From positions 682,001-746,000 of the forward strand of contig NZ_GL833119.1 in the NCBI RefSeq assembly GCF_000185145.2: a stretch of 64,000 nt of DNA, in the 5' to 3' direction. Both the position numbers and the translations under genes were made by a program. The notes beneath the pieces were generated by a model. It made no database searches. It was not told the origin of the DNA and worked only from the letters and a program-made list of their open reading frames with translations. The DNA comes from Hoylesella oralis ATCC 33269 (GTDB lineage: Bacteria > Bacteroidota > Bacteroidia > Bacteroidales > Bacteroidaceae). Shown in pieces: positions 1-8,892 of the stretch (its first letter is position 1; every line of letters starts with the position of its first letter).

Positions 1-66
1 ATGACTGAATATACAATGTCAGACAAATGTCGGCATTTATTTGCAGATAATAGCGTGTTATTTTAC

Positions 67-74
67 TAACTTTG
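67..74 (+). promoter_or_regulatory. -7 promoter element (TAACTTTG)
   Basis: Matches the Bacteroidota -7 consensus TAnnTTTG, 28 bases before the ATG at 102. A TTTG at 40-43 could be the -33 element, although its 23-base spacing is a little long. Confidence 0.6.
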
Positions 75-101
75 CAAATAAATCTTTTATTAGTAAACGG
101 T

Positions 102-671
102 ATGCGTCGACTTCTCATTCTGTTTGTTTTCTTTATTTTGGCAGCGTTTTTTGTAGATACGCTTTGCCCGTGTATAGACGACAGACCTCCTGAAGTGAGG
201 TTCGAAGAACGCCTTAACAGGGCATATTTGCTTACTTATAACAACGATGATTTCGACTTCAGTGTACAATATCCGAGTTTCTTTACCGTTCAACCCGACT
301 CGCTGATCGACTACGCAGGCTGTGCGCAGTTCTGTTATCGGGCCGATTGGGCGAATATAGTGCTCGAATATCATGTAGCCAAACCCATTGAAAGAGTGAG
401 CGTGAAAGCCTATGCAAAACATGTGGCCCAACGGAAAAAGGCCGATAAGCTGCGCCTGCACGGCAGTTCTTTCATTATTTCCGGCCGCCTGTACGAGGGG
501 TACAGATACCACGAAAAGCATATATTGAAAAATACTCTGTGGCATGTATATGCTCTCTATTACCCGGAAAGCTATCAAAACCACATTGCGCGTTTGTTTC
601 GCATGATAGACCGGTGGCAAATAGAAACACCCGAGAAAACTCCGATAAAATCGCTTTGTTGTAAAAAATAG
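102..671 (+). CDS. Hypothetical exported or membrane-anchored protein, 189 aa
   Basis: I do not recognise this protein. It has a hydrophobic N-terminus (residues about 3-19) that could be a signal sequence or an anchor, with two cysteines just behind it (C22, C24). A polar domain follows, opening with a strand of the type F-D-F-S-V-x-Y-P (residues 51-58) and continuing as mixed strands and a helix. This recalls the PsbP/DUF1795 mixed fold, but that is only a guess. It ends in a Cys-Cys-Lys-Lys tail. An in-frame ATG at 72 lies inside the -7 promoter element, so the start at 102 is preferred. The next gene begins 167 bases downstream, and no operon partner is visible. Confidence 0.6.
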   Translation: MRRLLILFVFFILAAFFVDTLCPCIDDRPPEVRFEERLNRAYLLTYNNDDFDFSVQYPSFFTVQPDSLIDYAGCAQFCYRADWANIVLEYHVAKPIERVSVKAYAKHVAQRKKADKLRLHGSSFIISGRLYEGYRYHEKHILKNTLWHVYALYYPESYQNHIARLFRMIDRWQIETPEKTPIKSLCCKK

Positions 672-838
672 CATGACTGAATGTCACAAAACAATCTTTC
701 GGGTGTTTATATAGTAGTACCCTGTAAAAACCGAGTACATTTACTAAGGGCCGTATGTCGACTTCATGAAAATAATGTTTCTTCTTTTTTGAAATAATAT
801 CGGTTCCATCTATGTCTCATATAGTAAACAAGAACTTT

Positions 839-3235
839 ATGAAAAAATTCTTTCTGCTTTCCATGATGTTGCTCCTTGTAACGCGTATATGGGCCCAAAA
901 CATCACCGGAACGGTGGTAAATGAGAAGTTATCCCCCGTGTCTTTTGCCAACATATCGCTGCTTCGTGCCGATTCTTCGTTCGTTTCAGGCGCAAAGACC
1001 GATGTACGAGGAGTGTTTCGCATATTGAAAACCGCCGGTGCAAAGTTCCTCAAAATTTCGTGTGTGGGCTATCAAACTAAAATAGTGGCATGCGACAGCA
1101 CCGTTATGGGCAACATTATTTTGAAGAGCGAAGTAAAAACATTGGGTGAAGTTGAAGTGATTTCTCAACAACAACTCATCAAACAAGAGGCCGACAAACT
1201 ATCTTATGCCGTGGAAAAAGATCCCGATGCCGCAACCGTAACCGTGATGGAAATGTTGCGCAAGGTGCCTCTGGTGGCGGTAGACGGGCAGGATAACATC
1301 ACCGTAAAGGGAAGCAGCACCTTTAAAATCTATAAGAACGGTCATCCGGATGCCAGTCTGTCTACCAATCCCAAGGAGGTTTTGAAAGCTATACCTGCCA
1401 ACATGATCAAACGCATAGAGGTGATTACCGAGCCGGGTGCCAAATACGACGCCGAAGGAGCTACAGCCATACTCAACATTGTGATGAAAGAAAACAGCCA
1501 AATCAAAGGTGTTACCGCCACTGTTACGGCAAGGAGTTCCTCACGGAAAGGCGCTATGGCAAGCACATATCTTGCTGCCCAGATCGGTAAACTCGTGGTG
1601 TCGGTGGATTACACTTTCTCCCGACAGAGCAAAGAACAGACACGAACCGAGTCCGAAAATACGCAACAATTCAAGAATACGGGCAATACGCTTGCCGTAA
1701 ACTCGCAAGGAACGAACGCAGGCAATGTGCATTTTGCAAGCGTTATGGCCAGCTACGATATCGATTCGCTCAACCTGATGACGCTGTCTGCCGACGGTTA
1801 CGGTTATACTTTCGATCTGAACCGCACTTCAAACACATCGATGACCGGCGCAGACGGCCGTCTGCTTTATAGATATGCAAGCGATTACCGCTCTCCGGGC
1901 TACAGCTTTGCCAATTGGAACGGCCGCTTCGACTACGAACACCGCACACATCTTAAAGACGAAGTGTTCACTTTCTCTTACATGCTCTCCACCACGAAGC
2001 AAACAACAAGCTCGAATACCGCCTACAGCGATATGATCAATATGCCGGTGAGTTATAGCGGATATGCACAAAACAGTAGGGAAAGATTCTACGAACACAC
2101 GTTGCAGGCCGACTATGTGCGACCTGTCTCTAAGTTTCATAAGATAGAGATGGGGGGTAAGTACATATGCCGACTGAACAAGAGCCATACTATGCTTGTC
2201 TACAACGGCACTGCCAATAACGTCGACCGGCGTTTCGACCATAACACGCAGGTAGCTGCAGCCTATCTATCGTATATGTTTACTAAAGACAAATGGTCGG
2301 CTCGTGCAGGCTTGCGCTATGAATACAGTTATTTGGATGCCCGTTATCCCGATGGCACAGGTACGGATTTTCACCGTGATTTGAACGACTGGGTGCCTTC
2401 GGCCAGCATTACGTACCGCATAAGTGCGGCTAACAGTCTGAAAGTAAGCTATGCCACGAGCATCAACCGCCCGGGTATATCTTATCTTAATCCGGCGGTT
2501 GTCAGCACTCCCACCTATGTATCGTATGGCAACAGCGACCTTTCGAGTTCGCGAAACACCTCTTTCGGCGTCACTTTTATGCATATCGGCCCGAAGATAA
2601 CGTGGCATCTGAACCCCTTTTACGAGTTTGCCGACAACCGTATATCTTCTATGAGGTTCGCCAAAGACGATGTTGTGTATCACACATACGGCAACATTTT
2701 GCGCTACCGCAAGGCCGCTCTTTCGTTCTACACCCGCTGGCAAGCAACGAAAACCACCACGCTGATGCTCAACAGTTCGCTGAACTATCTGTATAACAAC
2801 AACCCGAACGAGGGCCTTACCATGCATAAATGGTACGGTGAAGCGTATACAAATCTTTCACAGAAACTGCCATTGGGGCTACAGCTTGGCGTGTATGCGG
2901 GTGGAATATTGGGACATCAAGTTAGCGGGGTGTATGGTTATAACGACGGATACCGCTATCATGGCGTCAGTTTGCAGCGCTCTTTCCTCAAAGAGGATCG
3001 CCTTACGGTAAGGTTGATTGCATCGGATGTGTTTAATGGCAACCGTATTCGTTACCGAACGTTTACTACGCAGGGCGACTATACAGGGTTGAACTGTTCA
3101 TATTTCCCGGGAGCAACAGTATCTTTCAGCGTATCGTATCGCATCGGTAAACTGAAGGGGCAGGTGAAGAAAACCGAGAAAACGATCGACAATAACGATG
3201 TGGTTGGCGGTCTGTCTCGTAATGTCGATAAATAA
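839..3235 (+). CDS. TonB-dependent-receptor-like outer membrane beta-barrel protein
   Basis: This 798-residue outer membrane protein starts with a signal peptide ending near 'RIWAQ'. A carboxypeptidase-regulatory-like beta-sandwich follows (residues about 22-105, 'ITGTVVNEKLSPVSFANISL'). Next comes a plug-like region (about 110-215) with 'RIEVITEPGAKYDAEGATAILNI'. The rest is a long series of alternating aromatic beta-strands. This order fits the outer-membrane beta-barrel family (PF14905 type), which is related to TonB-dependent receptors but distinct from SusC. Substrate is unknown. An ATG 27 bases upstream is in frame but would put polar residues before the signal peptide, so 839 is chosen. 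It has no SusD partner and seems to be transcribed alone. Confidence 0.85.
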   Translation: MKKFFLLSMMLLLVTRIWAQNITGTVVNEKLSPVSFANISLLRADSSFVSGAKTDVRGVFRILKTAGAKFLKISCVGYQTKIVACDSTVMGNIILKSEVKTLGEVEVISQQQLIKQEADKLSYAVEKDPDAATVTVMEMLRKVPLVAVDGQDNITVKGSSTFKIYKNGHPDASLSTNPKEVLKAIPANMIKRIEVITEPGAKYDAEGATAILNIVMKENSQIKGVTATVTARSSSRKGAMASTYLAAQIGKLVVSVDYTFSRQSKEQTRTESENTQQFKNTGNTLAVNSQGTNAGNVHFASVMASYDIDSLNLMTLSADGYGYTFDLNRTSNTSMTGADGRLLYRYASDYRSPGYSFANWNGRFDYEHRTHLKDEVFTFSYMLSTTKQTTSSNTAYSDMINMPVSYSGYAQNSRERFYEHTLQADYVRPVSKFHKIEMGGKYICRLNKSHTMLVYNGTANNVDRRFDHNTQVAAAYLSYMFTKDKWSARAGLRYEYSYLDARYPDGTGTDFHRDLNDWVPSASITYRISAANSLKVSYATSINRPGISYLNPAVVSTPTYVSYGNSDLSSSRNTSFGVTFMHIGPKITWHLNPFYEFADNRISSMRFAKDDVVYHTYGNILRYRKAALSFYTRWQATKTTTLMLNSSLNYLYNNNPNEGLTMHKWYGEAYTNLSQKLPLGLQLGVYAGGILGHQVSGVYGYNDGYRYHGVSLQRSFLKEDRLTVRLIASDVFNGNRIRYRTFTTQGDYTGLNCSYFPGATVSFSVSYRIGKLKGQVKKTEKTIDNNDVVGGLSRNVDK

Positions 3236-3310
3236 AAGGATTTGTACGTAGGACAGACAGATGTTGCATCTATATTCGGCAAATGCCCCATCTAAGCGCC
3301 TTGCATTGCC

Positions 3311-3361
3311 CATCTGTCTGCCTTAGATAGTATATCTGTCATCGACAGACCGTATATCTGT
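3311..3361. repeat. Short direct repeats TATATCTGT around a small palindrome
   Basis: TATATCTGT occurs at 3331-3339 and 3353-3361. CATCTGTCTG lies at 3311-3320. Between the two direct copies is CTGTC-ATC-GACAG (3336-3348). A related ATATCTGTC occurs in the spacer at 16053-16061. These may belong to an interspersed intergenic repeat family. Confidence 0.45.
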
Positions 3362-3380
3362 AAAGAGCAGGCGGTATATA

Positions 3381-3420
3381 CGAAAAACACATGGACGGGC
3401 AATGCGCAATCCATGTGTTT
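3381..3420 (-). terminator. Rho-independent terminator of the DEAD-box helicase gene
   Basis: An 11-bp perfect stem (3385-3395 paired with 3410-3420) with a 14-base loop. Read on the minus strand it is followed by five T residues. It lies 29 bases beyond the helicase stop codon. Confidence 0.7.
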
Positions 3421-3448
3421 CGGTTGTTTTAATAAAACGTACTTCTTG

Positions 3449-5329
3449 TTACTTCTTCTTGGGGCGCCTGCGTGCCCAACCTTCTTCGGAAAAGTCGGGC
3501 TCCTCGCCTTTCAGTTCCGTGTTGTCGTGGCGGAAAAACTGCTTCCAATCGTCCTTTTTGCCGCTTTCTTGGAACTCTTCTCTGCGACGGCTGCGCGAAC
3601 CGTTACGCTTAGACGGCTTTTCGAACTTTTCGAAACCGCCCTTGTCATTATTTCGCTTGCGCCCTCTGACCGCAGCAGCACCGCGCCCTTTCTCGTCTGC
3701 ATCGTTGCACCGCACCTCACGGCCCTTGTAAGTGGTGCCGCTGAGTGCACGCATCACCTTGTTTGCATCGGCTTCGGGAACCTCGATATACGAGAATTTA
3801 CTGAGCAGGTCTATATGCCCTATCTCTTGTCGGCCGCGCATATTCTTGTTGACGAATTGCATAATTTCGCCCGGATAGAAGCCGTCTGCCTTGCCAAGGT
3901 TGATGAACAACCGGCGGTATCCTGCCTCTGCTTTGTGCGAACGCGAACCGCGTGTGCCCCGTCTTTCGCCTTTTGTCGCCCTTTCACCGCCTTTCTTGGT
4001 CGACGGTTTCTCTATTTCAGGGGCATCGGCATAATAGGCTAAGAACTTTCCGAACTCCAAACTCACGATCTTTTTGATGATATCTTCCTTATCGATATAT
4101 TCGAAATGCCGGTTTATGTCTGCCATGAACGGAGCTATTTCCTCCTCGTTGACGTCGATTTTCAGTATCTCGTCCATCGTTTTATAGAGCTGCTTGGTGC
4201 ATATCTCCTTAGCTGTAGGCATAACGCCTTCTACGAATTGCTTGCCTATCACTTTCTCTATAGCACGCATTTTAGAACGTTCACGCGTATGAATGATAGA
4301 GATCGACGTTCCTTTCTTGCCCGCCCGTCCGGTACGTCCGCTGCGGTGCGTATAGCTTTCTATATCGTCTGGCAGTCCGTAATTGATAACATGTGTCAGG
4401 TCTTCCACGTCAAGACCGCGCGCAGCCACATCGGTTGCCACGAGAAACTGCGTCATGTGTTGGCGGAATTTCTGCATCGTGAGGTCGCGTTGTTGCTGGC
4501 TAAGGTCGCCATGCAGTGCTTCTGCGTTGTATCCGTCGTGTATCAATTTGTCGGCGATCTCCTGTGTTTCGCGCTTGGTACGGCAGAATATAATGGCGAA
4601 AATATGCGGATAATAGTCTACAATGCGCTTCAAAGCAAGGTATTTGTCCTTGGCATTCACCATATAATATATATGGTTCACGCTCTCTGCGCCCTCGTTA
4701 CGGCTGCCGACCACTATCTCTTTTGCATCGTGAAGGTAGTTCTGTGCAATCTTTTCGATCTCTTTACTCATGGTAGCCGAGAAGAGCAGTGTGTTCCGAT
4801 CTTGCGGTATTCCCTCGAATATCTCGTTGATGCTTTCGGAAAAGCCCATGTTCAGCATCTCGTCAGCCTCGTCCAATACCACGTTGGCTACCGAGTCGAG
4901 TTTGGCAACTCCACGGTGCATCAGGTCTATCAGGCGCCCGGGAGTGGCCACGATGATTTGTACACCGCGCTTGATCGTGCGGATTTGCGCCTCTATAGAT
5001 GTGCCTCCGTACACCGCAACCACATGCAAACCATTGATATACTTGCTGAAATCGTTCAGATCGTCGGCAATCTGCAAACAAAGTTCGCGCGTAGGACTTA
5101 GTACAAGTGCCTGTGTTTCTTTCTTTGATGTGTCTATCTTCTGCAGAATGGGAATGCCATAAGCGGCGGTCTTTCCTGTTCCCGTCTGTGCGAGAGCTAC
5201 TACATCGTTGCCGTTACCCAATAAATAAGGAATTACTTCTTGCTGAACCGGCATCGGAGTTTCGAACCCCAATTCGGTGATGGCGCGGCGAATCTCTTCG
5301 CTAACGCCCAATTCTTCAAATGTTTTCAA
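3449..5329 (-). CDS. DEAD-box ATP-dependent RNA helicase
   Basis: This RNA helicase (626 aa) unwinds RNA duplexes using ATP and probably acts in ribosome assembly or mRNA turnover. Visible motifs are the Q motif (residues 3-30), Walker A 'AQTGTGKT' (47-54), 'DEAD' near residue 154, 'SAT' near 185, and the C-terminal helicase signature 'HRSGRTGRAGKKG'. After the core there is a DbpA-type RNA-binding domain (about 465-545), then a basic, low-complexity tail rich in Arg, Lys and Gly (about 545-626). This matches CsdA/DeaD-like helicases in architecture. The gene has its own promoter (5410-5417) and terminator (3381-3420). The DeaD/CsdA name is plausible but cannot be separated from other paralogues here. 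Confidence 0.93.
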   Translation of the reverse strand: MKTFEELGVSEEIRRAITELGFETPMPVQQEVIPYLLGNGNDVVALAQTGTGKTAAYGIPILQKIDTSKKETQALVLSPTRELCLQIADDLNDFSKYINGLHVVAVYGGTSIEAQIRTIKRGVQIIVATPGRLIDLMHRGVAKLDSVANVVLDEADEMLNMGFSESINEIFEGIPQDRNTLLFSATMSKEIEKIAQNYLHDAKEIVVGSRNEGAESVNHIYYMVNAKDKYLALKRIVDYYPHIFAIIFCRTKRETQEIADKLIHDGYNAEALHGDLSQQQRDLTMQKFRQHMTQFLVATDVAARGLDVEDLTHVINYGLPDDIESYTHRSGRTGRAGKKGTSISIIHTRERSKMRAIEKVIGKQFVEGVMPTAKEICTKQLYKTMDEILKIDVNEEEIAPFMADINRHFEYIDKEDIIKKIVSLEFGKFLAYYADAPEIEKPSTKKGGERATKGERRGTRGSRSHKAEAGYRRLFINLGKADGFYPGEIMQFVNKNMRGRQEIGHIDLLSKFSYIEVPEADANKVMRALSGTTYKGREVRCNDADEKGRGAAAVRGRKRNNDKGGFEKFEKPSKRNGSRSRRREEFQESGKKDDWKQFFRHDNTELKGEEPDFSEEGWARRRPKKK

Positions 5330-5409
5330 ACTAAAATTAATAAATTAAAACCTGTTCAAACCTCCATTGCCCCCACCAAATAACGGCAACATTTGTGTTT
5401 GAACGGGTG

Positions 5410-5417
5410 CAAAGGTA
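5410..5417 (-). promoter_or_regulatory. -7 promoter element (TACCTTTG) for the DEAD-box helicase
   Basis: On the minus strand this reads TACCTTTG, about 80 bases upstream of the helicase ATG at 5329. No clear -33 element. Confidence 0.55.
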
Positions 5418-5580
5418 GTGAAAATAAATGGATTGCATTGTTGCTTTTTAGTTATAATTACTTAATGGCAATAAAAAAAGAAGGCATCTCTGTGGTGTGA
5501 AAGAAAAGTTTTTATACCTTCGCTCCGGCAGTTGTTCTGCTGTTTGACGTGGTAACTGTTTATGGAAAATTGAAGAAATA

Positions 5581-6108
5581 ATGACGATAGCTATATTTTG
5601 TTCGGCAAATAACAATATCGATGCCGACTATTTCAAGTTAACGGAAGAGCTGGGAAAACGGCTTGCCGAAGAGGGGTACAGCATAGTTTTCGGCGGATGC
5701 AACATGGGACTGATGGAATGTGTTGCCAAGGCTATGCATGATGCAGGCGGCAGAACTATCGGTGTAATACCGTCGATGATTGAAAAACATGGGCGACTTT
5801 CCGACTATGTAGACGTGGATATTCCCTGCGATAACTTGAGTGATCGAAAGGAAATCATGCTGTCTAAGTGCGATGTGGCAATAGCCCTCCCGGGCGGCAT
5901 CGGTACATTGGATGAGATATTTACCGTGGCGGCTTCGCATACTATCGGATATCATCATAAAAGGGTGATACTTTATAATATGAAAGGCTTTTGGGACGGT
6001 CTGATTCTTGTGCTGGAAGACTTGCGCCGGCGCGGCATGATACGCGGGAATTATACGGATTATATTCGTGTTGCAAGCTCGGCGGACGAGATTATGAGCA
6101 TGCTCTGA
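5581..6108 (+). CDS. LOG family protein (nucleoside 5'-monophosphate phosphoribohydrolase type)
   Basis: This 175-residue protein has a Rossmann-like fold with the LOG signature 'PGGIGTLDE' (104-112). The preceding 'GGCNMGLM' (38-45) and 'DRKEIM' (88-93) are the other conserved segments of the family. Proteins of this type cleave the N-glycosidic bond of (cytokinin-type) nucleoside monophosphates; many were misnamed lysine decarboxylases. It is cytosolic, with no signal peptide. The second glycine of the usual GGGxxGLM is a cysteine here (C40). A weak promoter-like TACCTTCG sits at 5515-5522. No operon partner is evident because pnp has its own promoter. Confidence 0.85.
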   Translation: MTIAIFCSANNNIDADYFKLTEELGKRLAEEGYSIVFGGCNMGLMECVAKAMHDAGGRTIGVIPSMIEKHGRLSDYVDVDIPCDNLSDRKEIMLSKCDVAIALPGGIGTLDEIFTVAASHTIGYHHKRVILYNMKGFWDGLILVLEDLRRRGMIRGNYTDYIRVASSADEIMSML

Positions 6109-6223
6109 ACAGCATCAGTCGTAACTTGTTATAGGGGTATCTCGCGTACTTTCCGCAAGTTACGCCGGTAAATAAAAAAACTAAATTATTCGGTTTTTAT
6201 TCTTTTATTAATTTGAAATTAGG

Positions 6224-6231
6224 TATCTTTG
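6224..6231 (+). promoter_or_regulatory. -7 promoter element (TATCTTTG) for pnp
   Basis: Exact match to the common Bacteroidota -7 sequence, 55 bases upstream of the pnp ATG. The -33 position is only AT-rich. Confidence 0.65.
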
Positions 6232-6285
6232 CGCAACTTATTATTTTAAGATGTTAGTCAAAACAATAAAGTTTTAATTTTTTAG

Positions 6286-8661
6286 ATGAACGTAATTACG
6301 AAAACAGTTCAATTGCCTGATGGCAGAACCATCAGCATTGAGACCGGGAAAGTTGCAAAACAGGCTGATGGCGCTGCGGTACTCCGCATGGGCAACACAG
6401 TGTTATTGGCAACTGTTTGTGCAGCAAAGGATGCAGTTCCCGGAACAGATTTTATGCCTTTGCAAGTTGATTATCGCGAACAGTATAGCGCAGCAGGGCG
6501 TTTTCCGGGCGGATTTACTAAGCGTGAGGGGAAAGCAAGCGATAGCGAAATCCTTACTTCGCGTCTTGTAGACCGCGCACTTCGTCCGCTTTTTCCTTCA
6601 AACTATCATGCCGAAGTCTACGTACAGGTAATGCTGCTTTCGGCAGATGGCGTAGATCAGCCCGATGCCTTGGCCGGATTTGCCGCTTCGGCTGCTATGG
6701 CGTGCTCCGATATCCCATTTGATGGTCCGATATCCGAGGTACGTATCGCTCGTATCAACGGCGAATATGTAGTCGATCCGACTTTTCAGCAGATGAAAGA
6801 AGCCGATATGGACATTATGGTTGGTGCAACCAAGGATAATATCATGATGGTGGAAGGCGAGATGAATGAGGTTTCAGAGCAGGATCTTATTGATGCTTTG
6901 AAAGTTGCAGCCGATGCCATCAAGCCGATGTGCGACCTTCAAACGGAACTTTCTAAAGAATTTGGCACCGACGTAAAGCGCGAGTATTGCCACGAGGTGA
7001 ACGATGAAGAACTGCGAGAGCAAATAAATAAGGAGCTTTACCAGCCCGCATACGATATTACCAAGCAGGCTCTTGATAAGCATGCCCGTCAGGATGCTTT
7101 CGATGAACTCATTACTAATTTCCTTGAGAAATACGATGCGGCACATGCAGAGAGCCTCTCTGCCGATGAATTGGAAGAGAAACATGCCGAAGCAACACGC
7201 TATTATGAAGATGTAATGCGTGATGCTATGCGCCGTTGTGTGCTTGATGAGGGCAAACGTCTCGACGGTCGGAAGACCGATGAGATACGTCCTATCTGGT
7301 GCGAAGTGAGTGCTTTGCCGATGCCTCACGGCAGTGCAATCTTCCAACGTGGCGAAACTATGTCGCTTTCTACATGTACACTCGGCACGAAAATGGACGA
7401 GAAGCTTGTGGATGATGTACTGGAGAAAGGTTATCAACGCTTCTTGTTACATTACAACTTCCCGCCGTTTTCAACGGGAGAAGCTAAGGCTCAGCGCGGT
7501 GTCGGCCGTAGAGAAATCGGACATGGGCACTTGGCATGGCGCGGACTCAAGGGACAAATCCCTGCTGATTTTCCCTATACGGTGCGTTTGGTAAGCCAGA
7601 TATTAGAGAGCAACGGTTCTTCTTCTATGGCTACAGTATGCGCCGGAACTCTCGCTTTGATGGATGCAGGCGTGCCGATGGCGAAACCTGTCAGCGGTAT
7701 TGCCATGGGATTGATTAAAAATCCGGGCGAAGAGAAGTACGCAGTACTTAGCGATATCCTCGGTGATGAGGATCACTTGGGCGATATGGACTTCAAAACA
7801 ACGGGCACAAAAGACGGTTTGACAGCCACACAGATGGATATCAAGTGCGATGGATTGAGTTTCGAAATCCTCGAAAAAGCACTGATGCAGGCGAAAGCCG
7901 GCCGTGAATACATCCTCGGAAAGATGATGGAAACCATTTCGGAACCGCGTACAGAGTTGAAACCTCAGGTACCTCGCATCGTTGCATTCGAGATCCCGAA
8001 AGAATTTATCGGTGCTGTAATAGGCCCGGGTGGCAAAATTATCCAGCAAATGCAGGAAGATACCGGTGCTACTATTACTATCGACGAGGTCGATGGGGTA
8101 GGAAAAGTACAGGTAAGTGCTCCCGATAAAGACGCTATCGATGCCGCTTTGGCCAAAATAAAGTCTATTGTAGCTGTGCCAGAAGTAGGCGAAGTGTACG
8201 AAGGAACGGTGCGTTCGGTGATGCCTTATGGCTGTTTTGTCGAAATTATGCCGGGTAAAGACGGACTTCTCCACATTAGTGAAATTGACTGGAAGCGCCT
8301 TGAAACTGTTGAAGAAGCGGGCATCAAAGAGGGCGATAAGATACAGGTAAAACTGATGGAGATCGATCCTAAGACCGGTAAGTATAAGCTCTCGCACCGT
8401 GTGCTTATGCCGAAACCCGAAGGATATGTAGAGCGTGAGCGCCGTCCGCGCCGTGAGAATGGGAATGAAAGGCGTCCCCGACGCGACGGAAACGGTGACT
8501 ATCGCGACAATGATCGTCGTGGAGGAGACCGTCAGCCGCGCCGTTTCGAGCATCGAAACAATAGCTTCGGGCAGCGTGATGACGAATATCGTGATCCGTC
8601 GATGAACGATGAACCGAAAGATTTCAATGATTCTTTGGACCACGGAAACGATATCGATTAA
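6286..8661 (+). CDS. pnp: Polyribonucleotide nucleotidyltransferase (PNPase)
   Basis: PNPase degrades RNA 3'-to-5' using phosphate and can add tails in reverse. The 791 residues show the full domain order: first RNase PH domain (about 10-145), helical linker (150-240), second RNase PH domain (about 325-560) with 'FPPFSTGE', KH domain (about 565-625, '[14 protein letters not shown]'), S1 domain (about 630-705, '[20 protein letters not shown]'), and an extended tail of some 80 residues rich in Arg, Gly, Asp and Asn. The tail is the unusual part, because many PNPases end shortly after S1. Flanked by its own promoter and a strong terminator. It lies near a DEAD-box helicase, the usual partner class in RNA turnover, but that gene is on the opposite strand. 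Confidence 0.97.
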   Translation: MNVITKTVQLPDGRTISIETGKVAKQADGAAVLRMGNTVLLATVCAAKDAVPGTDFMPLQVDYREQYSAAGRFPGGFTKREGKASDSEILTSRLVDRALRPLFPSNYHAEVYVQVMLLSADGVDQPDALAGFAASAAMACSDIPFDGPISEVRIARINGEYVVDPTFQQMKEADMDIMVGATKDNIMMVEGEMNEVSEQDLIDALKVAADAIKPMCDLQTELSKEFGTDVKREYCHEVNDEELREQINKELYQPAYDITKQALDKHARQDAFDELITNFLEKYDAAHAESLSADELEEKHAEATRYYEDVMRDAMRRCVLDEGKRLDGRKTDEIRPIWCEVSALPMPHGSAIFQRGETMSLSTCTLGTKMDEKLVDDVLEKGYQRFLLHYNFPPFSTGEAKAQRGVGRREIGHGHLAWRGLKGQIPADFPYTVRLVSQILESNGSSSMATVCAGTLALMDAGVPMAKPVSGIAMGLIKNPGEEKYAVLSDILGDEDHLGDMDFKTTGTKDGLTATQMDIKCDGLSFEILEKALMQAKAGREYILGKMMETISEPRTELKPQVPRIVAFEIPKEFIGAVIGPGGKIIQQMQEDTGATITIDEVDGVGKVQVSAPDKDAIDAALAKIKSIVAVPEVGEVYEGTVRSVMPYGCFVEIMPGKDGLLHISEIDWKRLETVEEAGIKEGDKIQVKLMEIDPKTGKYKLSHRVLMPKPEGYVERERRPRRENGNERRPRRDGNGDYRDNDRRGGDRQPRRFEHRNNSFGQRDDEYRDPSMNDEPKDFNDSLDHGNDID

Positions 8662-8687
8662 CCACGAAACTAACGAATATTAATCAT

Positions 8688-8726
8688 ATCCCCGTTCCGA
8701 AACATTATCGGAACGGGGATTTTTTG
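8688..8726 (+). terminator. Rho-independent terminator of pnp
   Basis: A 13-bp perfect GC-rich stem (8688-8700 with 8708-8720), a 7-base loop and six Ts. It follows the pnp stop codon by 26 bases. Confidence 0.92.
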
Positions 8727-8769
8727 TTAGCATACATTAAAAGAATAGAACGATATCGATACTTTTTAC

Positions 8770-8777
8770 TATCTTTG
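8770..8777 (+). promoter_or_regulatory. -7 promoter element (TATCTTTG) for the GH92 gene
   Basis: Exact -7 match. It implies a 5' leader of about 110 bases before the ATG at 8893 or 8899. Confidence 0.6.
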
Positions 8778-8892
8778 CCGAAAATAGAAAGCGCCTCAGC
8801 AATATCAAACAATTTTGATAACTTTCTGCTTTTGCAGCCTTTACCCATATGTATACAACCTTTTAAAAATCAGAATAAACAGAAAATCTTTA

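Noticed and set aside
72..101. Earlier start for the first gene
   Set aside because: The ATG at 72 lies inside the TAACTTTG promoter element.
4106..5101. 331-codon open frame on the plus strand
   Set aside because: Antisense to the DEAD-box helicase; the helicase motifs are on the other strand.
7603..8643. 346-codon open frame on the minus strand
   Set aside because: Lies wholly antisense to pnp, has no domain I recognise, and follows from the codon bias of the real gene.
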